The notes under the pieces are model-generated. The model saw only the letters and a program-made list of their open reading frames with translations, was not told where the DNA came from and did no database searches. The position numbers and the translations under genes were made by a program. From Lachnospiraceae bacterium OF09-6 (GTDB lineage Bacteria; Bacillota; Clostridia; Lachnospirales; Lachnospiraceae), in assembly GCA_003435055.1 (NCBI GenBank), contig QUMM01000009.1, forward strand, positions 25,919 through 89,918: a DNA stretch of 64,000 nucleotides, written 5' to 3'. Shown piece by piece: positions 55,929 to 64,000 of the stretch (positions are counted from its first letter, which is position 1; each line of letters opens with the position of its first letter).

Positions 55929-56804
55929 CTTGTTTTTCCTCCGATTTTTTTCCAAAATAAAATAGAAATGCATCTTCCAGATTTTTTTCTACAGCCACAG
56001 CATCTTCTGTTGGCTTTTCTATTGAAATAATTCTAGCTCTGCTCCGGTTTTTGTTGTTTTTATATTTCCAACCAAATATTCATTCATATATTTGTCTATC
56101 ATACTTCTCGAAACATTACATTGCCATACCTTTTCTTTCATAGAAGATACTAAATCTTCCGCAGTACCTGCATAAAAAAGTTCTCCATCTTTCATTAACA
56201 TAATGTTATTCGCAATGTACTCAATATCCGATACAATATGTGTAGACAAGAGCACCAAACGTTCTTCCGACAATTCACTAATTAAATTACGAAAACGTAT
56301 TCTTTCATTCGGGTCTAATCCAGCGGTAGGTTCGTCCAGGACAAGAATTTGCGGATCGTTTAACATCGCCTGTGCTATTCCTACACGTCTAACCATTCCT
56401 CCAGACAAATTCTTCATTTTTCTTTTACTAAATTTTTCCATTCCTACTTGATTTAATAATTGCTTCACTTTTTTTCTGGCAAACGGCATTTTTAACCCTT
56501 TTATAGAAGAAATGTACATCATATAATCATATACGGTCAAATCTGGATAATATCCAAAATCCTGTGGTAAATATCCCAGAACTTCTCGGTATTCACCTCC
56601 TAGTTTCCATATATCTTTACCATTCCATAATATTTGTCCTTCTGATGGTTGAACAATCGTACAAAGCATACGCATTAATGTGGTCTTTCCTGCTCCATTT
56701 ACTCCAAGCAGTCCATAAATTCCTTTTTCCATAACACAATTCACTTTATTAACAGCATTTACTTCTCCGTATTGTTTTGTTACATTTTTAAATTCTAATT
56801 TCAT
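55921..56804 (-). CDS. ABC transporter ATP-binding protein (C-terminal frameshift)
   Basis: The start is set at ATG 56804 (GGAGGATT upstream). The main frame to 56019 encodes Walker A LLGVNGAGKTTLMRML, signature NLSGGMVRRVGIAQAML and Walker B ILVLDEPTAGLDPNE. It stops at ELELFQ. In another frame the text ARIISIEKPTEDAVAVEKNL and EDAFLFYFG continues to 55921, the usual ABC-2 exporter ending (LEDAFLYYFG). One missing G near 56042 (GAGGCTAGA expected) accounts for the break. Either way the ATPase core is whole. Confidence 0.85.
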
Positions 56805-57567
56805 ACGTGTAATCCTCCAAAATTTTTTCATCAAATAGCAATGACTTCTGAACACAAAAAATAAAATATACAAAAGTCAATATCAGCATAGCCACCCATA
56901 CCGGAGTTACAATTTTCTGATAAATAACATCATTTGCAACAATCATCATCCATAAACCAACCCATACCAGACAAGAAAGCACTGCTATATATTCTGATTT
57001 TTCCCATCTGCTGTACAATACACGAAAACATATACAACATGAAACATTTACCGGAAGCAAAAAATTAGCCACCAAATCACTTAACGAGAGTATTGTTGTT
57101 TGATATGTAATTGCCAAAAACACCATAACGATCACCAGATCCACTACTCCAAACATTAACATTCTTGCTGTACAAATCTGACGCAGTGTGTAATAAGACG
57201 CCTGCTCAATTTCAATCGCACCATTTCTTCTGTTTTTCCAAATTTCCGGGACAATCAGAACCACAAATATTGTGGCAGATATTCCCATAATCCTCATCAT
57301 ATCTTTTATGTCTGACGTATAATTACTCAACCATATCCATAGACACATAAGAACACAACCTTGTAAAATCCACCATCTTTTTTTTATGAATTTTGTCTGC
57401 TCATACAAAAATTCAAAATAAGATGTTCTATGCGATTGTTTCGATAAAACCGACTCTGACAAAATATTCTGACATGCTTTTACTGTTTTGTTCTCTGCTT
57501 CAGCCCTTACATACTTTTCTTCAATCTCCTCTTTATATTCCTTTATTTGTTGCTTATAATTCTTCAT
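56788..57567 (-). CDS. Membrane protein of the sigma-ABC operon
   Basis: A 259-residue protein with a charged N-terminal region (about 1-60) and six hydrophobic segments (from WWILQGCVLMCLWIWL to VAMLILTFVYFIFCV). It overlaps the sigma factor gene at its start and the ATPase gene at its end, so all are coupled. It may be an additional permease or an anti-sigma-like partner. No family was recognised. Confidence 0.7.
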   Translation of the reverse strand: MKNYKQQIKEYKEEIEEKYVRAEAENKTVKACQNILSESVLSKQSHRTSYFEFLYEQTKFIKKRWWILQGCVLMCLWIWLSNYTSDIKDMMRIMGISATIFVVLIVPEIWKNRRNGAIEIEQASYYTLRQICTARMLMFGVVDLVIVMVFLAITYQTTILSLSDLVANFLLPVNVSCCICFRVLYSRWEKSEYIAVLSCLVWVGLWMMIVANDVIYQKIVTPVWVAMLILTFVYFIFCVQKSLLFDEKILEDYTYEIRI

Positions 57568-58099
57568 CTTTTTTCACCTCCAACTCTTTCATTAAAAGTT
57601 CTTTTGCTCTTCCGATTCGATATTTTACAAGAGAAAGTTTGATATGAAGTAATTCTGCAATTTCTCTTTGCTTCAATTCCTGAAAAAAATATAAAACTGC
57701 AGTTTCTCTAATTTCTTCCGGTAACTTTCTCACTGCCTGTTCAATAGTTAATCGGACTCCTAGCTCTTCTACATGATTTTTACTACAGTCCTCTGATTTT
57801 AGCAGTTCCTCTGATGGAATATCTTTTTTCTTTTTGTAATAATTTTTAACGGTATTTCCGACAATTGTATAAAGATAATTCTTAACTTTTCCATATTCTT
57901 TATATCTATATAAATTGGAAAAGAAACGTGTAAATACTTCTTGTGTCAAATCCTCTGCCTCATAGGGATCATTGATATGTAGCAAACAATATTGATATAT
58001 ACTTGGGTAATATTTTTTGACCAGTTTTTCACAAGCATCTTCATCTCCTGCTCTTGCTAGATGTACTAACAAAGAATCAGTTTTGTATTCCATTCGCAA
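57554..58099 (-). CDS. ECF-type RNA polymerase sigma factor
   Basis: A 181-residue sigma-70 family protein: region 2 has YYPSIYQYCLLHINDPYEAE and DLTQEVFTRFFSNLYRYK (about 29-67), and region 4 has LPEEIRETAVLYFFQELKQR and EIAELLHIKLSLVKYRIGRA (about 126-165). Placed at the head of an ABC exporter operon, it probably directs transcription of that operon in response to envelope stress or a peptide. Its start overlaps nothing upstream, and vanY ends 51 bp away. Confidence 0.9.
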   Translation of the reverse strand: MRMEYKTDSLLVHLARAGDEDACEKLVKKYYPSIYQYCLLHINDPYEAEDLTQEVFTRFFSNLYRYKEYGKVKNYLYTIVGNTVKNYYKKKKDIPSEELLKSEDCSKNHVEELGVRLTIEQAVRKLPEEIRETAVLYFFQELKQREIAELLHIKLSLVKYRIGRAKELLMKELEVKKDEEL

Positions 58100-58150
58100 A
58101 TTTGCTCCCTCTGTTTTCTAAATAATATAACAATCCTACTATTAAAAAAG

Positions 58151-58897
58151 TTAGGATTTTCTTTTGTTTTTTATTTTATATTTTTCTAAATATTCTTCCA
58201 AACATAAATTTTCTTCTTTCATTATTTTAGCGACAGTCGTTCCAACATAACGGTAATGCCATGGTTCATTACTAATTCCTGTTATATCCGTTTTATCTTC
58301 CGGATAACGTTTTACAAACCCATATTTATATGCATTTTCGTCTAACCATTGATATACTTTTTCAGAAGAACATTTGTCGGTATCCGCATTAATATCAACA
58401 CTCAGTCCTAATTGGTGTTCGCTTGTATCGGGAATTGCAACATATTTCTCGGCTCTTTTTTTTGCTTCTTTCGCAGAATATCCTTGTTTTTCATATTCAT
58501 TGATTTTCTCGTCCATAATTTTTTGTTGTTCTTCTGTTGTTCGATATCCTTCTCTAACAAACAGTGCCAGCCCCTCAGCTCTTGCATCATTAAACATTTG
58601 TTGTAATTCTGGATAAATCCGTGAATCTACTTTTTTACCATTCGATAATTCTGTCAATTCTACTTGATAATTATTTGGAATATAATGATTTCGATTGACC
58701 AAAATAAGATTCCATTCACCCGAAGTGTCTGCAAAAGACTTTTCTGACTGCAAAATTTTCGGTAATGTTAATTCTCCAACCTGCACATCGATTTTTATTG
58801 TTCTCCACATTACAACGGTTATTATGATAGCCATTAAAAGAATGAATACTCGTAAAATATTCTTTCTTCTACGATTGCTGTATCTTCTTTTGTTCAT
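58151..58897 (-). CDS. VanY-like D-alanyl-D-alanine carboxypeptidase (peptidase M15)
   Basis: The start is set at ATG 58897 (GGGAGAG upstream), giving 248 residues. An N-terminal membrane anchor (ILRVFILLMAIIITVVMW) places the enzyme outside the cell. The M15B zinc motif SEHQLGLSVDI (about 161-171) and EPWHYRYVG (about 211-219) supply the His-Asp-His ligands, with REGYRTTEEQQ before them. It trims the terminal D-Ala of peptidoglycan precursors. In vancomycin clusters VanY lowers glycopeptide binding, but no vanHAX genes are present here, so a resistance role is not shown. Confidence 0.88.
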   Translation of the reverse strand: MNKRRYSNRRRKNILRVFILLMAIIITVVMWRTIKIDVQVGELTLPKILQSEKSFADTSGEWNLILVNRNHYIPNNYQVELTELSNGKKVDSRIYPELQQMFNDARAEGLALFVREGYRTTEEQQKIMDEKINEYEKQGYSAKEAKKRAEKYVAIPDTSEHQLGLSVDINADTDKCSSEKVYQWLDENAYKYGFVKRYPEDKTDITGISNEPWHYRYVGTTVAKIMKEENLCLEEYLEKYKIKNKRKS

Positions 58898-59139
58898 TTT
58901 CTCTCCCACACTTTCATTATCAAAATATTTCTACTTTTAATATAATTAACAACCAAAACGACAAAAGAGTTAGTATCTAACTTATTTATCAATAAAAAGT
59001 TTATTTTTTCTCAATTCCAGCTCAATTTCCCCTCAATGCCTTTTTCCTCCGATTTTCGTATGCTTATCCCACAGCAGAGCAGTACCACACCGGTACGACC
59101 TGCTGAATCAATCAATACGAAAAAAGGAGGGGATAAACC

Positions 59140-59424
59140 ATGCAGAACAATATCCGCAACACAAACCTGCGCTTTAATCTGGACAAAGAACAACAGCGGA
59201 GAGCCTGGGAATATTTGCAGACGATGGACAGGCAGGATTTTAAATCTTACAGTCAAGTAATCTCTCTTGCACTGTTAGATTATTTTGACCGCTACTACCG
59301 CACACAGGCTGATCCTTATCTGGAAACAAGAGAACGGGAAGAACTTTTTGTGAAACAGATTGTAGAAGCACCTGAAAATTCACAGCCAGATAGTGATGTA
59401 GACTGGGATTTTCTTGGAGAATAA
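59140..59424 (+). CDS. Small plasmid/transposon partition-like protein (ribbon-helix-helix)
   Basis: A 94-residue protein: NIRNTNLRFNLDKEQQRRAW then a helix-loop-helix (FKSYSQVISLALLDYFDRYY) and an acidic tail (SQPDSDVDWDFLGE). The N-terminal strand and two helices fit a ribbon-helix-helix DNA-binding fold like StbC/ParR-type proteins next to repA genes in Tn1549-like elements. It has a strong ribosome binding site (GGAGGGG). Confidence 0.65.
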   Translation: MQNNIRNTNLRFNLDKEQQRRAWEYLQTMDRQDFKSYSQVISLALLDYFDRYYRTQADPYLETREREELFVKQIVEAPENSQPDSDVDWDFLGE

Positions 59425-59448
59425 ACCCTTTTGATTGGAGGTGAACAC

Positions 59449-60118
59449 ATGACGGACTTTCTGACAGCAGACACCAACCTGCCATCTTATATGATGTTTC
59501 CCCGTTTTCTTCTGGACATGGAAATAAACGAAACTGCCAAAATGCTTTATATTATCCTGCTCGACCGAGCAAGGCTTTCCCAGAAAAATGAGGGCTGGTC
59601 AGATATTGATGGTCATGTATTCATTTACTTTACAATTGAAGCACTGGCAGAAGTTCTCCACAAAAGCCAGATGACGGTTAAAACTGCTCTGGCAGTACTG
59701 GAAAAACAGGAGCTTATCTTCCGAAAACGGCAGGGACCTGGACAGCCCAATCGAATTTATGTAAAACTCCCAAAAGAAACCATCCACTATACAGACAGAT
59801 TTCTTTCCCTAAGACAGACAGAAAACTGTCTGGTAATAAGAAAGAGATAAAAAAGAACAATTTAGCAATAAGAGGGAGTAAGGATCCACTCTCACCCTAT
59901 GGGAAATTTCAAAATGTTTTTCTGTCAGAGAAAGAGCTGGAAGATATCCGGCAGACAATCCCTGACTGGAAGGATTATATTGAACGCTTATCCGGTTATA
60001 TGGCTTCTACCGGAAAGCAATACCAGAACCATGCAGCTACCATCATCAGCTGGGCAAGCCAGGATCATCCTGCTTCCCGGCAAAGAAATTACGAAAGTGA
60101 GGAATACGAAACATTATG
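59449..60118 (+). pseudogene. Replication initiator protein A (RepA_N), frameshifted
   Basis: The start is the ATG at 59449 with GGAGGTG upstream. The RepA_N domain reads LPSYMMFPRFLLDMEINETA then MLYIILLDRARLSQKNEGWS and a winged helix (LAEVLHKSQMTVKTALAVLE). It stops at 59850, but a second frame from about 59795 encodes ISFPKTDRKLSGNKKEIKKN through LSEKELEDIRQTIPDWKDYI to a stop at 60118. One missing A (AGAATTTC expected) restores a single protein of about 222 residues. The stop overlaps the DnaC-like start. Confidence 0.75.
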
Positions 60119-60973
60119 ACAAAATTTACAGAAAAAGCAACCGCTATAACACCAAACAGAGAGATTCAGCCTGATGAATATTTTAACGAAACAGACCACC
60201 TGATCTACTGTTCCAAATGCAATACGCCAAGACAATGCCGGCATGAATTACAGGGAAAGGTTCTTATTCCTTCCATCCGCTGTAAATGCCAGCAGGAAAT
60301 CTTTGAGCAGGAAGAAGTCCAGAGAAAACTTCATGAAAAACAAATGGAAATAGAGCATCTTAAAACCAGCGGCTTCCAGGACAAAGCACTCTATGACTAC
60401 ACTTTTGCCAGAGATAACGGCATCAATCCGGAAATAAAACTGGCACACAATTATGTAAGCAACTGGGAAGAGATGAAAGCAAACGCTTCCGGACTTCTCA
60501 TCTGGGGTGATGTCGGTACTGGAAAATCTTTTTTTGCAGGCTGCATTGCCAATGCCCTTCTGGAAAAAGGCGTTCCTGTACTGATGACCAACTTTTCCCG
60601 GATTCTGAATACCCTTACCGGAATGCATTTTGAAGACAGAAACCAGTTCATCAACAGCTTAAACCGCTACAGTCTTCTGATTATTGATGATCTCGGAATT
60701 GAGCGGAACTCTGACTTTGCACTGGAACAGGTATTCAATGTGATTGACAGTCGTTACCGCAGTAAAAAGCCCCTGATCATAACGACCAATCTCACTTTAT
60801 CAGAACTGAATAACGCCGCTGATATCGCACACAAACGAATTTATGACCGTATTCTGGAAAGATGTATTCCTGTCCGTATCAATAACCGGAATATCCGTCA
60901 GGACAATGCAACAGCTAATTTAAAGCAGGCGAAAAAAATCCTGTTGAACAATCATGCTCCGAACCAGAATTGA
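60116..60973 (+). CDS. DnaC-like helicase-loading ATPase
   Basis: A 285-residue protein: an N-terminal zinc-finger-like part (IYCSKCNTPRQC, then IRCKCQQE) precedes the AAA+ domain with Walker A LLIWGDVGTGKSFFAGC (about 122-138), Walker B LLIIDDLGIERNSDFA (about 183-198) and sensor ITTNLTLSEL. It would load the replicative helicase for the element. It overlaps repA by ATGA. This RepA-DnaC pair is a standard Tn1549-like module. Confidence 0.9.
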   Translation: MTKFTEKATAITPNREIQPDEYFNETDHLIYCSKCNTPRQCRHELQGKVLIPSIRCKCQQEIFEQEEVQRKLHEKQMEIEHLKTSGFQDKALYDYTFARDNGINPEIKLAHNYVSNWEEMKANASGLLIWGDVGTGKSFFAGCIANALLEKGVPVLMTNFSRILNTLTGMHFEDRNQFINSLNRYSLLIIDDLGIERNSDFALEQVFNVIDSRYRSKKPLIITTNLTLSELNNAADIAHKRIYDRILERCIPVRINNRNIRQDNATANLKQAKKILLNNHAPNQN

Positions 60974-61005
60974 CTCGAAGAAGTATAACACAATGATTAC
61001 TTTTC

Positions 61006-61063
61006 ACTGACAGTGGTACTACTTTCTTTCCTCATTTATTACCAGAAATATATCACTGTCAGT
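61006..61063. repeat. Inverted repeat after the replication module
   Basis: ACTGACAGTG (61006-61015) and CACTGTCAGT (61054-61063) form a perfect 10-bp inverted repeat with a 38-nt spacer, without a T run. It could be a replication or transfer-related site. Confidence 0.45.
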
Positions 61064-61143
61064 TATCTAAAACCATAGTACCAAAGCATAAGATTTTAAA
61101 ACTAAAACCGCCCGGATACGGGCATAAAAAGGAGGTGCCAGAT

Positions 61144-61270
61144 ATGGCAGATAAAAGAATCATGACACCGGAAGAAAAAGCACTTTTACAGGCAAAACAC
61201 CGCCAGGAAGAAGCTGAAGCAAGAAACTGAAAAAAAGAGCGTGATGCCAGAACACACCGATTAGTCCAGG
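61144..61270 (+). pseudogene. Truncated DUF3847/TnpW-like transposon gene
   Basis: A good ribosome binding site (AGGAGGTG) precedes MADKRIMTPEEKALLQAKHR. The frame meets TGA after EAEARN, continues KKERDARTHRLVQE, and is then cut at 61271 by the start of the second recombinase module copy. The text matches a small protein of Tn1549-like elements. The sharp change of content marks the recombination joint. Confidence 0.65.
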
Positions 61271-61589
61271 AAGCGGTCTATCCCTTACCAATGCTGCAAA
61301 GGAAGCCGGGCTTGGCCTACTCCATTCTAGTGCCAAGCGCATAATGCTAAACAGGCATTACCTCGGAGATGACTTCTACCCAGCCATCATTGATCCGGCA
61401 TCCTTCGATGCCGTCAGTGCGGAGCTTAGCAAGCGCTCTACGCAGCTCGGACGGAACGACCGCTATATTGCACCAATCATAAAAAGGCCACCTACCACCT
61501 TTCGACTTGGTGATATTACAGAGAATTATGAAAATCCGGTCAGGCAAGCAGAATACCTATACAGCCTGATAGAAAGCGAGGTCAAATAA
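61271..61589 (+). pseudogene. 5'-truncated copy of the short recombinase-module gene
   Basis: This begins inside the gene corresponding to 41,361-41,777, at the codons for SGLSLTNAAKEAGL, and runs to the stop at 61589. The first third of the gene and its start are missing. From MLNRHYLGDD onward the frame is open. Confidence 0.8.
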
Positions 61590-63152
61590 TGGGAAATGTT
61601 ATGGTCATCCCTGCAAAACGGCAGGTCGGAAACACTGCCCGGCAGCAGGATACAAAGCCAAAGCTTAGAGTCGCAGCGTACTGCAGAGTCAGTACTGACA
61701 GCGATGAGCAGGCTACAAGCTACGATGCTCAGGTCGAGCATTACACAGAATTTATACAGAAAAACCCGGAATGGGAATTTGCCGGTATTTACGCCGATGA
61801 TGGTATTTCCGGCACCAACACAAAAAAACGTGAGGACTTTAACCGTATGATTGACGACTGCGAGGCCGGAAACATCGACATGATTATCACCAAGTCCATC
61901 AGCCGATTTGCAGAAACACTCTGGACTGCCTGAAATACATCCGCCAGCTGAAGGATAAGAACATTCCCGTCTTCTTCGAAAAGGAATCCATCAACACAAT
62001 GGATGCCAAGGGTGAGGTCCTGATTACGATTATGGCTTCCCTGGCGCAGCAGGAATCACAATCCCTCAGCCAGAATGTAAAGCTGGGACTCCAGTTTCGC
62101 TACCAGAATGGCCAGGTACAGGTAAATCACAATCACTTTCTCGGCTACACCAAGGATGCAGATGGAAATCTCATCATCGATCCAGAACAGGCAGAGGTGG
62201 TAAAACGCATCTACCGTGAATACCTGGAGGGCTACTCGATGGATCGGATTGCGAAAGGACTGGAAGCAGACAGCATTCTCACAGGTGCAGGCAAAACAAA
62301 ATGGTGGACCAGCACCATCAACAAAATCCTCCGAAACGAGAAATACATCGGCGATGCCCTGCTTCAGAAAACCTACACCACCGACTTTCTGAACAAGACA
62401 AGAGTCAAGAACAACGGCATCGTGCACAATACTATGTGGAGGGCAACCACGAAGCAATTATTCCGAAGGATATTTTCTTGCGGGTGCAGGAAGAGCTGGT
62501 ACGCAGGCGAGTGGTCAAGACAAGCGCCAATGGTAAAAAGCGCTCCTACAGCTGCAACCACTGCTTTGCACAGATAGTCATTTGCGGCGAATGCGGTGAA
62601 ATGTTCCGCAGAATTCACTGGAAAAATCGCGGCTGCAAATCCATCGTCTGGCGTTGCATCAGTAGACTGGAGCCGACCGGGCAGGAATGCCACGCAAGAA
62701 CCGTCAATGAGACGGTATTGGAGAATGTGGTAGTTCAGGCTATCAACATGCTCCTTGGCGATAAGTCCACCTACCAGGCGCAGCTCCAGCAGAACATTGC
62801 AAAGGTGATCCGAAGCGCTCAGCAAAATACCGCTGATGGTATCAACGAAAGACTACAGGAGCTTCAGAAAGAGCTTCTCAAAAAAGCTAATAGCAAAGAG
62901 GCCTATGATGAGATTGCCGACGAGATCTTCAAGCTCCGGGAACAGCGCGAAAAGTGCACGGTTGATACCGCCGCCAGAGACGCACAGATTGCCCGCATCA
63001 ATGAACTGCAGGATTTTATCAAGCAGCAGCCCGCACACCTGGAAGCCTTCGACGAGGCCCTGGTAAAGCGCTGGCTTGAACGAATCATCGTCTGGGAGGA
63101 CCACTTCACTGTGGAGCTTAAGTCCGGACTGAAAATTGATATTGAAGGATAA
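61589..63152 (+). pseudogene. Second serine recombinase copy, broken by two frameshifts
   Basis: Aligned with the intact copy, the gene starts at the same [12 protein letters not shown] and contains [18 protein letters not shown]. It loses one C near 61910 (TTTGCCAGAAAC became TTTGCAGAAAC) and one base near 62424 (GTTCCACAAT became GTGCACAAT). The remaining frames cover the whole protein to the same C-terminus. As written no recombinase can be made. Confidence 0.88.
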
Positions 63153-63171
63153 TCCCATAGAAGCAAAAAGA

Positions 63172-63220
63172 CTCCTCACCACTGGAAGCAAATCAATCCG
63201 GTGATGGGGAGCTTTCTTTA
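63172..63220 (+). terminator. Terminator after recombinase copy 2
   Basis: CTCCTCACCACTGG and CCGGTGATGGGGAG pair, followed by CTTTCTTTATT. It is the counterpart of the hairpin at 43,362. Confidence 0.75.
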
Positions 63221-63904
63221 TTGATTGAATTTTACTACTCCTGATAAATTGCCGTCTGAGTGCTTTGATTTTATTGAATATTCAATATCAAAATTATCTT
63301 TCAAAGGCTTTATCAGTAACGCAGGACCTAACCACTTTTTTTCTTTTGGTCTAAGAGAACTAATAGTGAATTCAAACTCACTCTTACTCCCGGAATTTGG
63401 TATTGCAATATATTTTGATATTTCTCTTTCGTAATCCGCTTCACCATACTTTGGATTTCCGTTTATTCCACTTGCATTAAAATATGCCCTTATTGATGCC
63501 TGATTCTCAGCTAAGCTATCAGCAATACTATATGATATATCACTATCATATGAAATGTCTGATGATTCAAACATTAACAAAAGTTCTTTTATAATGCCTT
63601 CTTCAAAAATTAAACCTTCCAAGCCTTGCATATCCGGATTTATCAGTTTCTTTGACGGATAAATTATTTCAGCATCATTTTCTTGTATCTTAATATGTAT
63701 ATCTATATCTTCATCATACACTGCAGATGCATTTTCAATTGCAAGTGGTATAAAAAACATCCCATCAAAAGTTGTTACATACCAATCCATCATTTGTATG
63801 CGATACAATTTATATTCTAATTCCATTATCTTATCATATTTAAGTTCTTCCTCTTCTGTTCCCTCGTAGGTGTATGATGACAATAAATCATTTTTTCTTT
63901 CCAA
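63218..63904 (-). CDS. Hypothetical protein, probably continuing past the window
   Basis: A 228-residue acidic frame with an apparent TTG start. No motif was recognised. Codons continue upstream without a stop (EIEFFNIGN, then GIDISV) until a 34-bp tandem duplication shifts the frame. The present start is therefore probably internal, and the true protein is longer and reaches beyond the window. Hydrophobic stretches are short, so it is likely cytoplasmic. Confidence 0.6.
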   Translation of the reverse strand: MERKNDLLSSYTYEGTEEEELKYDKIMELEYKLYRIQMMDWYVTTFDGMFFIPLAIENASAVYDEDIDIHIKIQENDAEIIYPSKKLINPDMQGLEGLIFEEGIIKELLLMFESSDISYDSDISYSIADSLAENQASIRAYFNASGINGNPKYGEADYEREISKYIAIPNSGSKSEFEFTISSLRPKEKKWLGPALLIKPLKDNFDIEYSIKSKHSDGNLSGVVKFNQ

Positions 63905-63920
63905 ATTACCGATATTGAAG

Positions 63921-63988
63921 AATTCTATTTCAACGGATATATCTATACCTAAATAATTCTATTTCAACGGATATATCTATACCTAAAT
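63921..63988 (-). repeat. Perfect 34-bp tandem duplication
   Basis: Two identical 34-bp units (63921-63954 and 63955-63988) lie inside the coding sequence of the gene that ends at 63,218. Because 34 is not a multiple of three, the second copy changes the frame. One unit deleted would restore a continuous reading frame. Confidence 0.9.
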
Positions 63989-64000
63989 AATCTTTGCATA

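Larger units (their letters stand above)
61271..63212 (+). repeat. Direct repeat, copy 2 (recombinase module)
   Basis: Matches 41,459-43,396 in the same orientation, including the terminator hairpin at its end, and differs by scattered substitutions and two single-base gaps. The left border is a sharp joint within the DUF3847-like gene. Confidence 0.88.

Noticed and set aside
58151..58897. Glycopeptide resistance cluster
   Set aside because: Only a VanY-like gene is present; vanH, vanA/B ligase, vanX and vanRS are absent.

Overview
The window looks like about 64 kb of a chromosome from a Gram-positive gut anaerobe of the class Clostridia, most likely family Lachnospiraceae. The reasons are moderate GC content, AGGAGG-type ribosome binding sites, Firmicutes-type promoters, a Firmicutes-type LexA box, Tn1549-like transposon modules and the kinds of transporter present. 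No tRNA, rRNA or CRISPR array was seen.

Positions 1-23,300 are ordinary chromosome. On the minus strand lie an oligopeptide ABC operon (oppDFBC and the first codons of oppA), a polar amino acid ABC operon with a frameshifted binding protein, a zinc-dependent phospholipase-like protein, two sodium/alanine symporters, a double-Nudix protein, a MATE exporter with a PAP2 phosphatase, a DUF134-NifX fusion, a PEP-synthase-like protein, and iadA with a YfcC-type carrier. On the plus strand a preQ1-I riboswitch with a downstream terminator precedes a nucleoside hydrolase, an ECF transporter S component and an SDR enzyme, a candidate queuosine/queuine salvage operon. An Spx/ArsC-like gene closes the region.

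Positions 23,300-63,990 are accessory DNA made of mobile elements and defence genes. Remnants of a mobile element and of an rlmD-like gene (23.8-24.6 kb) come first. Next is a compact eight-gene minus-strand operon (38.8 to 24.6 kb): NACHT NTPase, HTH protein, hsdM, hsdS, hsdR, mcrB, mcrC and rhuM. Its hsdS gene has three target-recognition domains, a 12-bp TAEL repeat and a 66-bp tetranucleotide tract, and so looks phase-variable. An IS3-family element and a serine recombinase module follow (39.8-43.4 kb). A second, decayed copy of that module sits at 61.3-63.2 kb in the same orientation. Between the two copies lie a PD-(D/E)XK-like protein, a TOTE-type primase/helicase with its own serine recombinase, an AbiE toxin-antitoxin pair, a STAND/TPR protein with a LexA box inside its promoter, a sigma factor/ABC operon with a VanY-like peptidase, and a Tn1549-like replication module.

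At least eight genes are broken by what looks like loss of one base from a run of two or three identical bases. This may be real decay, but the uniform pattern makes base-calling error a serious alternative. Functions are inferred from motifs read by eye; no database search was possible.
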